A stretch of 64,000 nt of DNA from contig CAYUZX010000002.1 in assembly GCA_964449285.1 (NCBI GenBank), positions 54,556 through 118,555 of the forward strand, given 5' to 3'. This document shows, in pieces, positions 1 through 8,570 of this stretch. The notes below the pieces were generated by a model, which saw nothing but the letters and a program-made list of their open reading frames with translations, was not told the origin of the DNA and did no database searches. The DNA comes from QYOJ01 sp964449285 (GTDB lineage: Bacteria; Bacteroidota; Bacteroidia; Bacteroidales; FEN-979). Position 1 is the stretch's first letter; each line of letters opens with the position of its first letter. The position numbers and the translations under genes are program-made.

Positions 1-1280
1 GCGTTGGCCCCCGTTTCTTTCTCGTAATTCAGGATCACCTTGGGGCAAGGAGCAAGCAATGTATGTTCATCATTGTACCCAATAGTAACAATAGACCATG
101 AATCCGGACTATCCAGGTTTACATTATTCTTTACAAATGGAAGGTTTTGTGAAGAGATATTGTAATATGTAGCTATAAAAGTTGAATCATATGAATTGAA
201 GCAGATATCCGGTTGGAGGTCATTGTCCTCCTGGCCAGTAAGAATAAAAGAATGAAACATGTTCGATGTTGCTGATTGACGGTTATAGAATCCGTTGATA
301 TCATCACTCAGATCATTTGGATTCTTGGTTTCATAAAGAATCACTGTTGTAATGTTTGCACTATCGTTATCATATGAGCCATGCTGACATGCGATAGAAG
401 GATTTTTACACTGGTTGATCAATAAGTTATCCAGGCTATCCAGGCAAATGGTTTGCGTAAAGGAGCTGTTAAATGCAGGTTCTGAATGGGCTGTATAAAG
501 GTGACCGTAGTCCGAGTACGGAGAATCTTTTTCTTCCCACACAGCGAAATATCTGCCGGTAGGATATGATTCCGAAACTCCATAAGCAAGTGATACCTTG
601 TTTACATGATTGGAGGTAACTCTGACGATACAACGTTTATCCAAAGAAGTGCCGCCATTACTCGAAGATCGGAAAATGATGGAATCTTTCGTGCCACTTT
701 TTGAATATAAAACACCGATGCTGTTTGGATTTGAGCCAGCAGCAGGATTCAGGAAATCGTTGCAAAGCGCAATATCATAACTCATGTTGAAAAAATCATT
801 TAAAAGCTCACCTGCTCCGGAAAACGGATCAATATTATAGCTACCAAGAAACGGCGTGCTAATCTGATAAATGGTATCTTTGAAAATCACTCCCATATAT
901 AGTTTTATATTTGAAGGACTATCTCCAGAAGTTGTCAGAGATAGTCTCGTTATAATATTATTAGTGAAATTGGCTGATTCATCCATCTTAACCTCCCATG
1001 TCAATCCATTGTCTGTTGATTGCAGGATAGTGGCATACACTCCTTCTGGTTTCTGATAGGTTAATGCTGCAAACAGCCAACCGTTAAATGCTGTGCAAAT
1101 AGCCAGATTCTCCTGGTTAACCGTCGGATCATCGTAGATCACGATGTCTTTCCCGAAAAGAGGAGATGCTCCGGATTTGTACGGAGAGAACACAGAATTT
1201 CTTGGATTGTCCTGAGCATTTGCTGTAAAGGGGATGAGGAGTGATAAAACAATGGCCGTCAGCAGGGAATTTGTCTTCAT
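1..1280 (-). CDS. Secreted protein of unknown function, C-terminus beyond window
   Basis: An open frame of 426 codons runs from an ATG at 1280 to the left edge without a stop, so the C-terminus is missing. Residues 1-23 form a clear signal peptide (MKT, then a hydrophobic core, ending ..TANAQ). The mature part is rich in Asn, Ser, Thr and Tyr, with phrases such as TDNGLTWEV and SSNGGTSL that resemble BNR/sialidase-like or photosystem-assembly-like propeller repeats of Bacteroidota secreted proteins. I do not recognise a specific family. A C-terminal T9SS sorting domain would be expected off the window, but this cannot be seen. A 23-bp palindrome lies 61-83 bases upstream of the start. Confidence 0.85.
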   Translation of the reverse strand, partial: MKTNSLLTAIVLSLLIPFTANAQDNPRNSVFSPYKSGASPLFGKDIVIYDDPTVNQENLAICTAFNGWLFAALTYQKPEGVYATILQSTDNGLTWEVKMDESANFTNNIITRLSLTTSGDSPSNIKLYMGVIFKDTIYQISTPFLGSYNIDPFSGAGELLNDFFNMSYDIALCNDFLNPAAGSNPNSIGVLYSKSGTKDSIIFRSSSNGGTSLDKRCIVRVTSNHVNKVSLAYGVSESYPTGRYFAVWEEKDSPYSDYGHLYTAHSEPAFNSSFTQTICLDSLDNLLINQCKNPSIACQHGSYDNDSANITTVILYETKNPNDLSDDINGFYNRQSATSNMFHSFILTGQEDNDLQPDICFNSYDSTFIATYYNISSQNLPFVKNNVNLDSPDSWSIVTIGYNDEHTLLAPCPKVILNYEKETGAN

Positions 1281-1340
1281 ATTCTTTTTCTCTTTAAATC
1301 TCTCAAAAGAAAGTGAAAAAACAATACAGGTTCCCGGCTT

Positions 1341-1363
1341 TTTTCGGAAATATTTTCCGAAAA
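1341..1363. promoter_or_regulatory. Perfect palindrome, possible operator
   Basis: TTTTCGGAAA and TTTCCGAAAA form perfect 10-bp arms around a TAT spacer. The site lies 61-83 bases upstream of the secreted-protein start at 1280 and about 130 bases past the end of the DUF59 gene. There is no T-run beyond the arms on either side, and the position fits an operator at least as well as a terminator for the DUF59 operon. Confidence 0.4.
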
Positions 1364-1432
1364 TCGGATTGAACTATAATCTAATTGGTCAGGAGGGAAA
1401 CAGACGGTGAGTCAATTCAATATGTAAGATCT

Positions 1433-1474
1433 AAAATGGAAAATGGAAAATTAATCGCGGAACACGGAACCGAC
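1433..1474. repeat. Degenerate 7-bp tandem array after DUF59 gene
   Basis: Six consecutive 7-bp units: AAAATGG, AAAATGG, AAAATTA, ATCGCGG, AACACGG, AACCGAC. The period is kept while the wording drifts. It sits just downstream of the DUF59 stop codon at 1491 on the minus strand. Confidence 0.55.
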
Positions 1475-1490
1475 AACTCATAGCCATAGT

Positions 1491-1808
1491 TTACAACATT
1501 CCCAGTTCGAGTTTGGCTTCGTCGGTGAGTTTTTCCATGTCCCAGGGAGGTTCGAAGGTCAATTCGACATTCACCTGTCCGATGCCTTCAATCAACTGAA
1601 TCTCACTCCTGACCATTCCTGGCATATCTTCTGCAACAGGGCAGTTGGGTGTTGTGAGTGTCATCAGAACATTCACGTTATATTCATCATCAATCTTCAG
1701 GTCATAGATCAATCCAAGATCATAGATGTTGACCGGGATTTCGGGGTCGAAGATCATGCGGAGAGCAGATATGACGTTATTTTCTATTCCGAATTTTTTC
1801 AGGTCCAT
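1491..1808 (-). CDS. DUF59/MIP18-family Fe-S maturation protein (SufT-like)
   Basis: A 105-residue protein that is almost entirely one DUF59 domain, with FDPEIPVNIYDLGLIY near residues 20-35 and the conserved cysteine C56 in TTPNCPVAE. Family members (SufT, PaaD, eukaryotic CIA2/MIP18) help mature or deliver iron-sulfur clusters to target proteins. In many Bacteroidota such a gene is part of the suf cluster. Here it lies apart from sufE (6510-6956), behind the two-gene ATPase/helicase operon, and starts 6 bases after the helicase stop, so it is probably transcribed with it. Assignment to Fe-S work rests on family and on the suf genes nearby. The exact clients are unknown. Confidence 0.88.
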   Translation of the reverse strand: MDLKKFGIENNVISALRMIFDPEIPVNIYDLGLIYDLKIDDEYNVNVLMTLTTPNCPVAEDMPGMVRSEIQLIEGIGQVNVELTFEPPWDMEKLTDEAKLELGML

Positions 1809-1814
1809 CTTAAT

Positions 1815-4586
1815 TTATATGTCTTTAAAAATCAAGTTCAAATACTCCTTATTATCTTCGATAAATACAATGTGGTTCTGTTCAAAATCTTCTTTTGTAA
1901 CATTGCCATCACTCCATACCCTCCCGACATTCCCAAACAAGGTTACAGAGAGGATAAATGCAGAAACCGAGACAGTAATTCCCCTTTTATCTCTGTTTAA
2001 ATCCTGCTGAATTTTTTTCTCTATCTCAGGAGGAACATTTTTGCACCATAACACTTTAGGATTATTGAAATGGGTCTCTCCAAGCAATATTCCTTTCGGA
2101 TCCAGGAAAAATATATGCTGTTTGTTACCATCTATAACCCATACAATAAAGTCAGGATAAAAAGAGGAGCTTTCCATGAAAAACCCTAAACCCTTTCCTG
2201 ATAAATTACGGAGTACGAATATCTCCTTGCCCTCAAACTTTTTGGATTCCCTGACATACTCTTTCAAATGCTGCAGGAAGTCTCTCTCTCCTTCATTCAG
2301 TCTGACAGGGATGGTTTTGATCTCTTTGAATTTGTTGCCGTCTGCCATTGAGGCGATGGGTGAATAGAGATGCCTGTCGAAATGAATAGATGGCAAGGTT
2401 TTATCGTCTTTCTCATAGATTTGCCTGATACAGGATTCCAGTTCGGAAATAAATGACCCATACGTTTTTGGAATCTTTACAACTATATTTCCAGAGGCAG
2501 GAAACATCTCTGCATGCTCCGAATGATCCAACATATCGTAGGTGAGATGTTTTGAAAGGAATTCCTTCTCCTTGTCGGCATAGAACTTATTGATATAATC
2601 ATGAACAAGCGTCACAGCAATAGCCTGGACTTTCCCTGAAATCGCCTCCTCCAGTTCAAATTGCCCCTTATGGCTGAACAAGTTGAAGTTGTCATCCTCA
2701 ATGAGTTGAAAGATCGTTTCCTGATTTATAATCAGATTACGGTATCCCCTGACCAGTTTATACCGGTTGGCTTCGAGGAACAAGGCATTGAAATCAATGA
2801 AAGCGCTGAATTTTTTCAGGAAGTTTTGATGATAGAACTCTTTTTCATCAGCGACCTGACTTTTAAAACCACTTACTGCCATGCTGATTTTGTTCCTGAG
2901 ATCAATGGTAATTCGTCTTGCTACTTCCGGATTATATTGAAATTCAATGAGTTCATTCCTGAAGTCTTTGCCGGTCTCCTTTCTGAAAGTCAGGATCTTT
3001 CCGTTCCATTGCTCTTCCCGGTTGAATTTTATTTCAATTCTGCGTTCTTCAAACTGTGGTACTTCTTTTTCAATCTCTTCCAGAAATCTGTTCATGTAAG
3101 AAGCATTCAAACCCATAATGGAAATGGTTTGCAGCGCTTTGATCGGATAGGCTGTGCCTGTTTCTTCCCTTTTGAGGGAGAGGTTCTTCCCTTTTAACCG
3201 GACTCCCCTTCCAAAAAGCTGAATAATTTGAGGCCCTTCGCCTTTGCCCATATTCATGAGACCCATGCTGGAAACACGCCATGAGTTCCAGCCTTCGATA
3301 AACTTTTTTGAGCCGATCAGGATATTGATGGTTGAATCTTTTTCAGAAATGTTGTGAAACAATGACCTGGTGAAGTTGTCATCCTGGATGGTGAGTTCTC
3401 CCTCCGTATCCTCCTCCAGAGTTTTAACATATTTTGGAACATCTCCAATATTGATAACAGCGAAATATTGATCGCTGGTTTTGGTTTTTAATGCTATCTC
3501 GCCGTCGGCCTGTTTAATCTGAAATGCATCGATGGCTCCTATCCCATTAAATACCTTGTTAAAGATCACTTCGGCTTTCGGTCTTTCTTCTCTCAGAAAT
3601 TTAAACCGATCTATGAATATGTCATTGCCTTCGTCATCACGTAATCCGGAATTATCAGAAAGTATATTATCTATACGTTGTTGAACAGAAGAGGGGTTGG
3701 CTAAAGCATATCTGAAAAACTTCACAATACGGGAGACGTCAGAGATATTTTCCTTGTCGGCCCTAGTCAGGGAGCTTGATGTCGAGCTGATCACCCGGCT
3801 TCCGACAAAAATCCATAAAGGCTTTTCGATGTTATACCTGCGTAATTCATCCCGGTTCCTGTCAAATAGTTCCAATTGTTCATAGAAGCCTAAAAGACTC
3901 GCGGTCAATAACAGCTTATTCTGCTCATCACTGTATTCGTTTTTGGTATCCAGATTGAATACCGCGAAGTCTTTCCCATATCCGTCAGTATAGAAGTGGC
4001 GGTAGGAGTAGTCAAAAATGATGGACTTCCCATATTCCTGAAGCAGGTCTGGAGAGCTTCCTGTAATGATTTGACCGAAGGTAGCAGAATACTCGAAAGT
4101 GATTGAACCCTCACCACGGGTGAGGTGCTCACGCAGGGTTTTCCCGCTTCCTGTTGCCATCCAGTACGCCAGCTTCTTTAAATCGGAATCGATATAGGGT
4201 TCAATCTCTTTTAAGTCCTTGTGATCTCGTAAGAACTCATTCAGTGCATTGATCAGGTGCGTTTGGTTCTGGCTGTAAGCTTCAAAAAAGAACTCCGAAA
4301 AGAGTAATGCAAACCATTGGAAATATTTGAAGGAGAGCAATGGTTCAGCCCGGTTCTCTCTCAATCTCTTCTCATATCCCTGAATGGCTTCATCATACTG
4401 CTGAATCAACCGGTCATCCACCAGCTTGTTGGTATTGGCCATCAACGACCCTGCAAAAAGGGTATAGCCTGTGGAGCTGACACCGGCCTCTTTGCGGTTG
4501 AACTCATCCCTCAGATCTTCAAACGTTTCGTAACCAAACTGCCTGAGTATGAATCTGAACAATACGAGTTGTTTACTGAGCTGCAT
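1815..4586 (-). CDS. Type III restriction-like helicase/nuclease, internally deleted
   Basis: A 923-residue superfamily 2 helicase of the ResIII type. Visible parts: Walker A MATGSGKT (residues 143-150), motif III SATF (167-170), late motifs ending QLFGRGVRLKG, and a C-terminal PD-(D/E)xK-like nuclease signature (YPDF..., then FLDPKG). Walker A and SATF are only 16 residues apart, whereas relatives have a segment of well over 100 residues there, including the DExx Walker B motif. That block is absent although the frame stays open. The product should therefore be unable to hydrolyse ATP normally, unless the join is an assembly error. The start overlaps the end of the AlbA_2 gene by 14 bases, so the two are coupled. 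No methyltransferase (mod) partner is nearby. Likely a defence-type nuclease or its remnant. Confidence 0.8.
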   Translation of the reverse strand: MQLSKQLVLFRFILRQFGYETFEDLRDEFNRKEAGVSSTGYTLFAGSLMANTNKLVDDRLIQQYDEAIQGYEKRLRENRAEPLLSFKYFQWFALLFSEFFFEAYSQNQTHLINALNEFLRDHKDLKEIEPYIDSDLKKLAYWMATGSGKTLREHLTRGEGSITFEYSATFGQIITGSSPDLLQEYGKSIIFDYSYRHFYTDGYGKDFAVFNLDTKNEYSDEQNKLLLTASLLGFYEQLELFDRNRDELRRYNIEKPLWIFVGSRVISSTSSSLTRADKENISDVSRIVKFFRYALANPSSVQQRIDNILSDNSGLRDDEGNDIFIDRFKFLREERPKAEVIFNKVFNGIGAIDAFQIKQADGEIALKTKTSDQYFAVINIGDVPKYVKTLEEDTEGELTIQDDNFTRSLFHNISEKDSTINILIGSKKFIEGWNSWRVSSMGLMNMGKGEGPQIIQLFGRGVRLKGKNLSLKREETGTAYPIKALQTISIMGLNASYMNRFLEEIEKEVPQFEERRIEIKFNREEQWNGKILTFRKETGKDFRNELIEFQYNPEVARRITIDLRNKISMAVSGFKSQVADEKEFYHQNFLKKFSAFIDFNALFLEANRYKLVRGYRNLIINQETIFQLIEDDNFNLFSHKGQFELEEAISGKVQAIAVTLVHDYINKFYADKEKEFLSKHLTYDMLDHSEHAEMFPASGNIVVKIPKTYGSFISELESCIRQIYEKDDKTLPSIHFDRHLYSPIASMADGNKFKEIKTIPVRLNEGERDFLQHLKEYVRESKKFEGKEIFVLRNLSGKGLGFFMESSSFYPDFIVWVIDGNKQHIFFLDPKGILLGETHFNNPKVLWCKNVPPEIEKKIQQDLNRDKRGITVSVSAFILSVTLFGNVGRVWSDGNVTKEDFEQNHIVFIEDNKEYLNLIFKDI

Positions 4587-6117
4587 ACTTTCTGAGTATT
4601 GCTTTTCCTTTTAACGTTATTATATACTGTTGGCTCCGGCTTCGGGGCTTATCGGGAATTGTCATCTCAATCAAATGATCGTTGATCAATGGTTCGATAT
4701 GCCTTCTGTAATTATAAAAATGGCTACTAAGGCCAAGCATATTCAATATCTCACCTCTTGATCTTGCTTTCAAAGTATATTGCAGGATTCGAACAACCTG
4801 GTCACTAACCTGGTCACTAACTTGGTCACTAACTTGGTCACTAACTTGGTCACTAACTTGGTCGCTAAAGTCCGCATTTACGTGAAGCGAGGTTAAAAAA
4901 TAGGTACACTGATCATCTGTTTCCATCACCGGGGGAGGAGAACCATTCTTCTCCATGGCTCTGTAAATGGCAGGGAACCCTGTGCCGCGGCCTTCGGTCA
5001 GGTGCAACTCTTTCAGGAAATCGCCCACCCTCCGGTTCCGGTAATCGCGGGCCACAATCCGCCTGTTCTCAGCCAACACAGCAGCGGTGACCGGGGGTAC
5101 AGGTCCCGGAAAACTCAGTATATCAATCCTGTCGGGCCAAACCTGCACCTCAATGGGCTTAGCCAGTTCATAGCTTTTGTGATAGACTGCATTAGCCAAT
5201 GCCTCCTCAATGGCATCGTAGGGAAAATTGAAGAACCGTTGAGCCTCAGCTTTGTTTGGGACCTTCCTGATCTTCTCCCGAATGATCCTGACCCGGATAT
5301 GATTAAGGGTATTTCTCAACTGAACATGCAATGGTCCTTTGAAGTATATCTCTTCAAAATCTTTTCCTGCTTCATCATTCCTGATCACTACCTCAATCCA
5401 GGCCCGCTGGAAGAACCGTTCGGGTTCCCGGCAAAAGAACATTAAACCCACATTGACGGGCCTCAATGCCTCATCTGGGCCCCGGGCGATATTCATCTGC
5501 CTGCAGAGGTTTGCAAAGGGCAGGGAGGCGCTTTCCTCCGCCAGATCGCTTTTGATCTCCTGCAAAAAATCCCTGACCAGCCCCAGGTTGAGATCATCCA
5601 GGTTTGCCTGATGATGGATCCTGTCATCGAAGGGAACCCGGGCAGTCAGTTCCTGCAGCCTTCTCAGGTTTTCACCCTGTGCCTTCACCGTACGTGAACC
5701 GATTCTGATGTAGGAAAACCTGTTTTGCAATCCCCTCTGCCCAAATCCTTCCGGAGCTGAATAGGGTCGCATATCACCTGCCGGGACATAGAGTACCAGG
5801 ATATGCTTATCCTGAAACAGGCAAGGTTGCATGACAGGCGAGTAGTTTGGCTGAATGCGATGGCAGAGACCAATAATCTCTCCCTGGATCCGGTCCATCT
5901 GATCCGGATCAAGTCCACAAGGTGGAAATTCTGGTCTGCCCTGGTTTTCGGCGATGCCTAAGATGAGATATCCCCCACCCCAGTTATTGATGTCGTTGGC
6001 GAAAGCACATAAGGTATGCAAAACGGCTTCGGGGTTCCACCCCTGCTTAAACTCCAGGCGTTCCCATTCAATAACCCGGCCATGGATCAGCTCATCAATG
6101 TTAATAGCTAAAGCCAT
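4573..6117 (-). CDS. AlbA_2 (Schlafen-like) / GHKL ATP-binding winged-helix protein
   Basis: A 514-residue protein of the COG2865 type. The N-terminal AlbA_2 domain (about 10-150) has WERLEFKQGW and GGGYLILGI. The middle holds a GHKL-type ATP-binding C-terminal module (about 300-400), with ALANAVYHKSYE, VWPDRIDILSFPGPVPP and TEGRGTGFPAI. Then come six copies of the tetrapeptide SDQV, followed by a C-terminal winged helix. These proteins are usually annotated as ATP-dependent transcriptional regulators, and AlbA_2 is also frequent in anti-phage loci. The gene overlaps the helicase downstream by 14 bases (two-gene operon). ATG at 6117 was chosen because the conserved EFK motif starts soon after. 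The real substrate (DNA, RNA or a signal) is unknown. Confidence 0.82.
   Translation of the reverse strand: MALAINIDELIHGRVIEWERLEFKQGWNPEAVLHTLCAFANDINNWGGGYLILGIAENQGRPEFPPCGLDPDQMDRIQGEIIGLCHRIQPNYSPVMQPCLFQDKHILVLYVPAGDMRPYSAPEGFGQRGLQNRFSYIRIGSRTVKAQGENLRRLQELTARVPFDDRIHHQANLDDLNLGLVRDFLQEIKSDLAEESASLPFANLCRQMNIARGPDEALRPVNVGLMFFCREPERFFQRAWIEVVIRNDEAGKDFEEIYFKGPLHVQLRNTLNHIRVRIIREKIRKVPNKAEAQRFFNFPYDAIEEALANAVYHKSYELAKPIEVQVWPDRIDILSFPGPVPPVTAAVLAENRRIVARDYRNRRVGDFLKELHLTEGRGTGFPAIYRAMEKNGSPPPVMETDDQCTYFLTSLHVNADFSDQVSDQVSDQVSDQVSDQVSDQVVRILQYTLKARSRGEILNMLGLSSHFYNYRRHIEPLINDHLIEMTIPDKPRSRSQQYIITLKGKAILRKYAAQ
4795..4866 (-). repeat. Six 12-bp tandem repeats encoding (SDQV)6
   Basis: Six head-to-tail copies of a 12-bp unit (aacttggtcact on the plus strand, with a few substitutions) encode SDQV six times between the ATPase domain and the winged helix. 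Because 12 is a multiple of 3, copy-number changes alter linker length without changing the frame. Confidence 0.95.
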
Positions 6118-6196
6118 TATTAAACTCCTTTTTTTCTATTCATGTTCATCAGGAATCAATGACAGCTAAGATACCAAATTTGAACTCTCATTCCGA

Positions 6197-6227
6197 TTTT
6201 TCATGTAACTAAAATAATCTATCTTCG
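6197..6227 (+). promoter_or_regulatory. Possible Bacteroidota-type promoter for pspC
   Basis: TATCTTCG at 6220-6227 differs by one base from the TAnnTTTG -7 consensus. A T-run at 6197-6201 stands 18 bases upstream, where the -33 element would be. The pspC start codon is 26 bases downstream. Confidence 0.4.
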
Positions 6228-6253
6228 TCAAATGAAACCAATAATTAGAAGCA

Positions 6254-6454
6254 ATGACTGAGCAAGTAAAAAAACTTTACCGATCAAAGAAAGACAGGGT
6301 TCTTGGAGGAGTTTGCGGGGGGTTGGGAGAATACCTGAACACGGATCCTGTCCTGCTACGGGTCCTTTGGGCTGTATTTTTCTTCGTCGGTGGAATGGGA
6401 CTGCTAGCCTATATTATCGCCTGGATCATCATGCCGGAACAACAAGTGAACTAG
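6254..6454 (+). CDS. PspC domain membrane protein
   Basis: A 66-residue protein that is a complete PspC domain: KKLYRSKKDRVLGGVCGGLG, then YLNTDPVLLRVLWAVFF and one transmembrane helix (about 38-60) ending IIMPEQ. PspC proteins are inner-membrane sensors or effectors of the phage-shock envelope-stress response, although single-domain versions in Bacteroidota often stand alone, as here. It is transcribed away from the AlbA_2 operon and converges with sufE. Confidence 0.92.
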   Translation: MTEQVKKLYRSKKDRVLGGVCGGLGEYLNTDPVLLRVLWAVFFFVGGMGLLAYIIAWIIMPEQQVN

Positions 6455-6455
6455 C

Positions 6456-6508
6456 GGACAGGTTGGACAGGTTGGATAAATGATCACATTCCTGCATTGA
6501 TGCATTGA
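6456..6508. repeat. Short tandem repeats between pspC and sufE
   Basis: GGACAGGTTGGACAGGTTGGA (period 9) directly follows the pspC stop, and TGCATTGA occurs twice in tandem at 6493-6508 (period 8), just before the end of sufE. Confidence 0.6.
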
Positions 6509-6509
6509 T

Positions 6510-6956
6510 TCACTCTTGTTCCCGTTTCCCATACTTCTGCTGAAATACCACCGCGTAAAGCTTCATTTGCCTGATCATGGAATTGAGGCCGTTGGAGCGA
6601 GTGGGCGAAAGGTGTTCGCGCAGACCAATCTGGTCCAAAAAGATGAGCTCTGCCTGGATGATAGCCTCCGGGGATTGATCTGAGAGCACCCGGATCAGCA
6701 GGTTCACAATTCCTTTGGTGATGATGGCGTCGCTGTCGGCTGTGAAAAAAACCTTCCCGTCTCTATATTCTGCATACAGCCATACCTGTGACTGGCAACC
6801 CGAAATGAGGTATTGCTCTGTTTTGTATTTCGGGTCAATTACCGGGAGAGATTTCCCGAGGTCAATGAGGTAGTTGTATTTATCCATCCAATCGTCAAAC
6901 AGGGAGAATTCGGCGACGATTTCGGCTTCAATTTCAGGAATAGTCATAGGCTGCAA
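6510..6956 (-). CDS. sufE: SufE-family sulfur acceptor protein
   Basis: A 148-residue SufE/CsdE-type protein. The persulfide-accepting cysteine is C54 in LISGCQSQVW, and the family phrase GLREHLSPTRSNGL is present. SufE takes sulfane sulfur from the SufS cysteine and passes it to the SufBCD scaffold. It follows the suf genes on the same strand but is separated from sufS by a GH13 gene. Start ATG at 6956 gives MQPMTIPEIEAEI; the second Met (M4) is an equally good start. Confidence 0.93.
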   Translation of the reverse strand: MQPMTIPEIEAEIVAEFSLFDDWMDKYNYLIDLGKSLPVIDPKYKTEQYLISGCQSQVWLYAEYRDGKVFFTADSDAIITKGIVNLLIRVLSDQSPEAIIQAELIFLDQIGLREHLSPTRSNGLNSMIRQMKLYAVVFQQKYGKREQE

Positions 6957-6992
6957 CGTTTTGGGGTGTAAATATACAACTTTTACGATACG

Positions 6993-7034
6993 ATACGCGA
7001 TTCGCGATACGGGATACGTGATAGGGGATACGCG
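6993..7034. repeat. Degenerate 7-bp tandem array
   Basis: Six units of 7 bp: ATACGCG, ATTCGCG, ATACGGG, ATACGTG, ATAGGGG, ATACGCG. It lies in the gap between the sufE start and the GH13 stop codon. Confidence 0.65.
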
Positions 7035-7071
7035 CTAAACGAAGCGAAATATAAATACGAAATACATCAAT

Positions 7072-7099
7072 CGTCATTCGTCATTCGTAATTCGCAATT
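7072..7099. repeat. 7-bp tandem array running into the GH13 3' end
   Basis: CGTCATT, CGTCATT, CGTAATT, CGCAATT. It contains the GH13 stop codon (7074-7076), so the last residues of that protein (LRITNDE) are written by the array and not by conserved sequence. Confidence 0.7.
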
Positions 7100-8570
7100 C
7101 AAATAAGTGGTATCCCCATCCGGGAAGGTCAACATAAAGCCCTCTCTGAACCAGTTCCGTGCCATCACGTTGGTAGATCTCGTCATTGAAAATCTCCCTT
7201 AAATAGAATGCTTGTCCTTCCATACCCACAAATGGAAGTCTGATCAGAGCCTGGCCCTCGTAAGAGGCATAGTTGACAATGGCGAGAATTTTTATATCCT
7301 GATAACACCACGAGAATGCGATGAAATTCTGACATGTTGGGTTGTTGTCCCAGGCGGGCAACACCTTCACCAATTGCCATTCACCTTCGTGAAAAACGGG
7401 CCGTTTCAGAAGTGTGAAAAGTTGTGCATAAAAGGCCTCAATCATCACGTCTGGCTTCTCATCAGGACCGCGTCCAAGGTGAGGGGATACCTTTACTCTC
7501 TTCCCCTGGCACTCTCCCTGGTGAAAGAATTTCAGTCCGGGTGTGAGGAACGTGAGGATTGCAGCAGCCTGATGGGCTTCCCATGGAAAAATGGATGCGG
7601 CCCGCTGCTCATCATGATTCTCAAGGAACCTTGCCAGCTTTTCCTGATAATCAACATTAGCTTTCAGGTGATCTCGAACGGAAGTGGCTTCCCTGGCTCG
7701 TAACCGGTCATAAAGCCGCTTATCGTAAGTAAAATTAAACCCTTGTTGTTGCATTTCATACTCCAGGTCCCAATAAACTTCTCCCATCATGACAAAGCCA
7801 GGATGGTTCTCCTTCACCCGCCGGATCGCATCGGGCCAAAACGGCTTGATACTAACTCCCCATGTACGGTCGAAAATATCGGGTAAGAGCAACATCGCCA
7901 TGTCGCAACGGAGACCGTCGCAATGATCCGCCACCAGAAGGAGCTGTTCTTTCATCGCCTCCTGGAGGTGTTCATTTTCGTAATTCAACTGTATTGTATC
8001 GGGCCATCCCGAGAAATAAGGGTCACGTCCATAAGCGAGAATCAGTTCATCATGTTTTCTACGCACCCATTTGAAGTTCTCCGGAGTTTGTGAAATATCG
8101 TCTACAGTTCCCCGGATGAAGAAATCGGGATGATCCTGCACCCAGGGATGATCGGGGGCCATGTGGTTGGGAACGAAATCGAGCATGAGCTTCATTCCGA
8201 CGCCGGCAATCCGTTGCCTGAATCGTTTCAGAGCTTCTGCCCCTCCCAGTGAATCGGCTACGTCATAGCTGGTAATTGCAAACCCCGAACCGATGATATC
8301 ATCTTCTTCCAGATCGTCGAGAGTCTCTTCAAACTCTCTTCTCCAGTGTGGATTTGCTCTGGAGATCCCTCTTCCCGCCTCTCCCGTTTGCCATACGCTG
8401 AGCATGTAAATCCAATCGAAACCAGCGTTCGACCAGGTTTCGATCTCTTCATCCGGAATGTCATCGAGGGTAACCTTCCGGTGCATCTTTCGCGAGAGTT
8501 CGGTAAGGAAAACCCGTGTATTGACCTGAAGCAGAGCGGGATTTTGCCGTTCGCTATTCGCTATTCGCAT
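7074..8570 (-). CDS. GH13 alpha-amylase family glycoside hydrolase
   Basis: A 498-residue GH13 (beta/alpha)8-barrel enzyme. The four family signatures are visible: DFVPNH (region I), GLRCDMA with the nucleophile Asp (II), MGEVYWD with the acid Glu (III) and FLENHDE (IV). No signal peptide, so probably cytoplasmic and acting on an alpha-glucan or a related alpha-glucoside; specificity cannot be read. The start is uncertain: the ATG at 8570 lies inside a 7-bp repeat array, the frame stays open into the assembly gap, and family-like sequence begins only around NTRVFLTELSRK. The last residues are likewise repeat-derived. It stands between sufS and sufE without an evident functional link. Confidence 0.9.
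   Translation of the reverse strand: MRIANSERQNPALLQVNTRVFLTELSRKMHRKVTLDDIPDEEIETWSNAGFDWIYMLSVWQTGEAGRGISRANPHWRREFEETLDDLEEDDIIGSGFAITSYDVADSLGGAEALKRFRQRIAGVGMKLMLDFVPNHMAPDHPWVQDHPDFFIRGTVDDISQTPENFKWVRRKHDELILAYGRDPYFSGWPDTIQLNYENEHLQEAMKEQLLLVADHCDGLRCDMAMLLLPDIFDRTWGVSIKPFWPDAIRRVKENHPGFVMMGEVYWDLEYEMQQQGFNFTYDKRLYDRLRAREATSVRDHLKANVDYQEKLARFLENHDEQRAASIFPWEAHQAAAILTFLTPGLKFFHQGECQGKRVKVSPHLGRGPDEKPDVMIEAFYAQLFTLLKRPVFHEGEWQLVKVLPAWDNNPTCQNFIAFSWCYQDIKILAIVNYASYEGQALIRLPFVGMEGQAFYLREIFNDEIYQRDGTELVQRGLYVDLPGWGYHLFELRITNDE

Noticed and set aside
2661..3197. 178-codon plus-strand frame inside the helicase gene
   Set aside because: It has no family signature, while the minus-strand helicase motifs are clear over the same bases.
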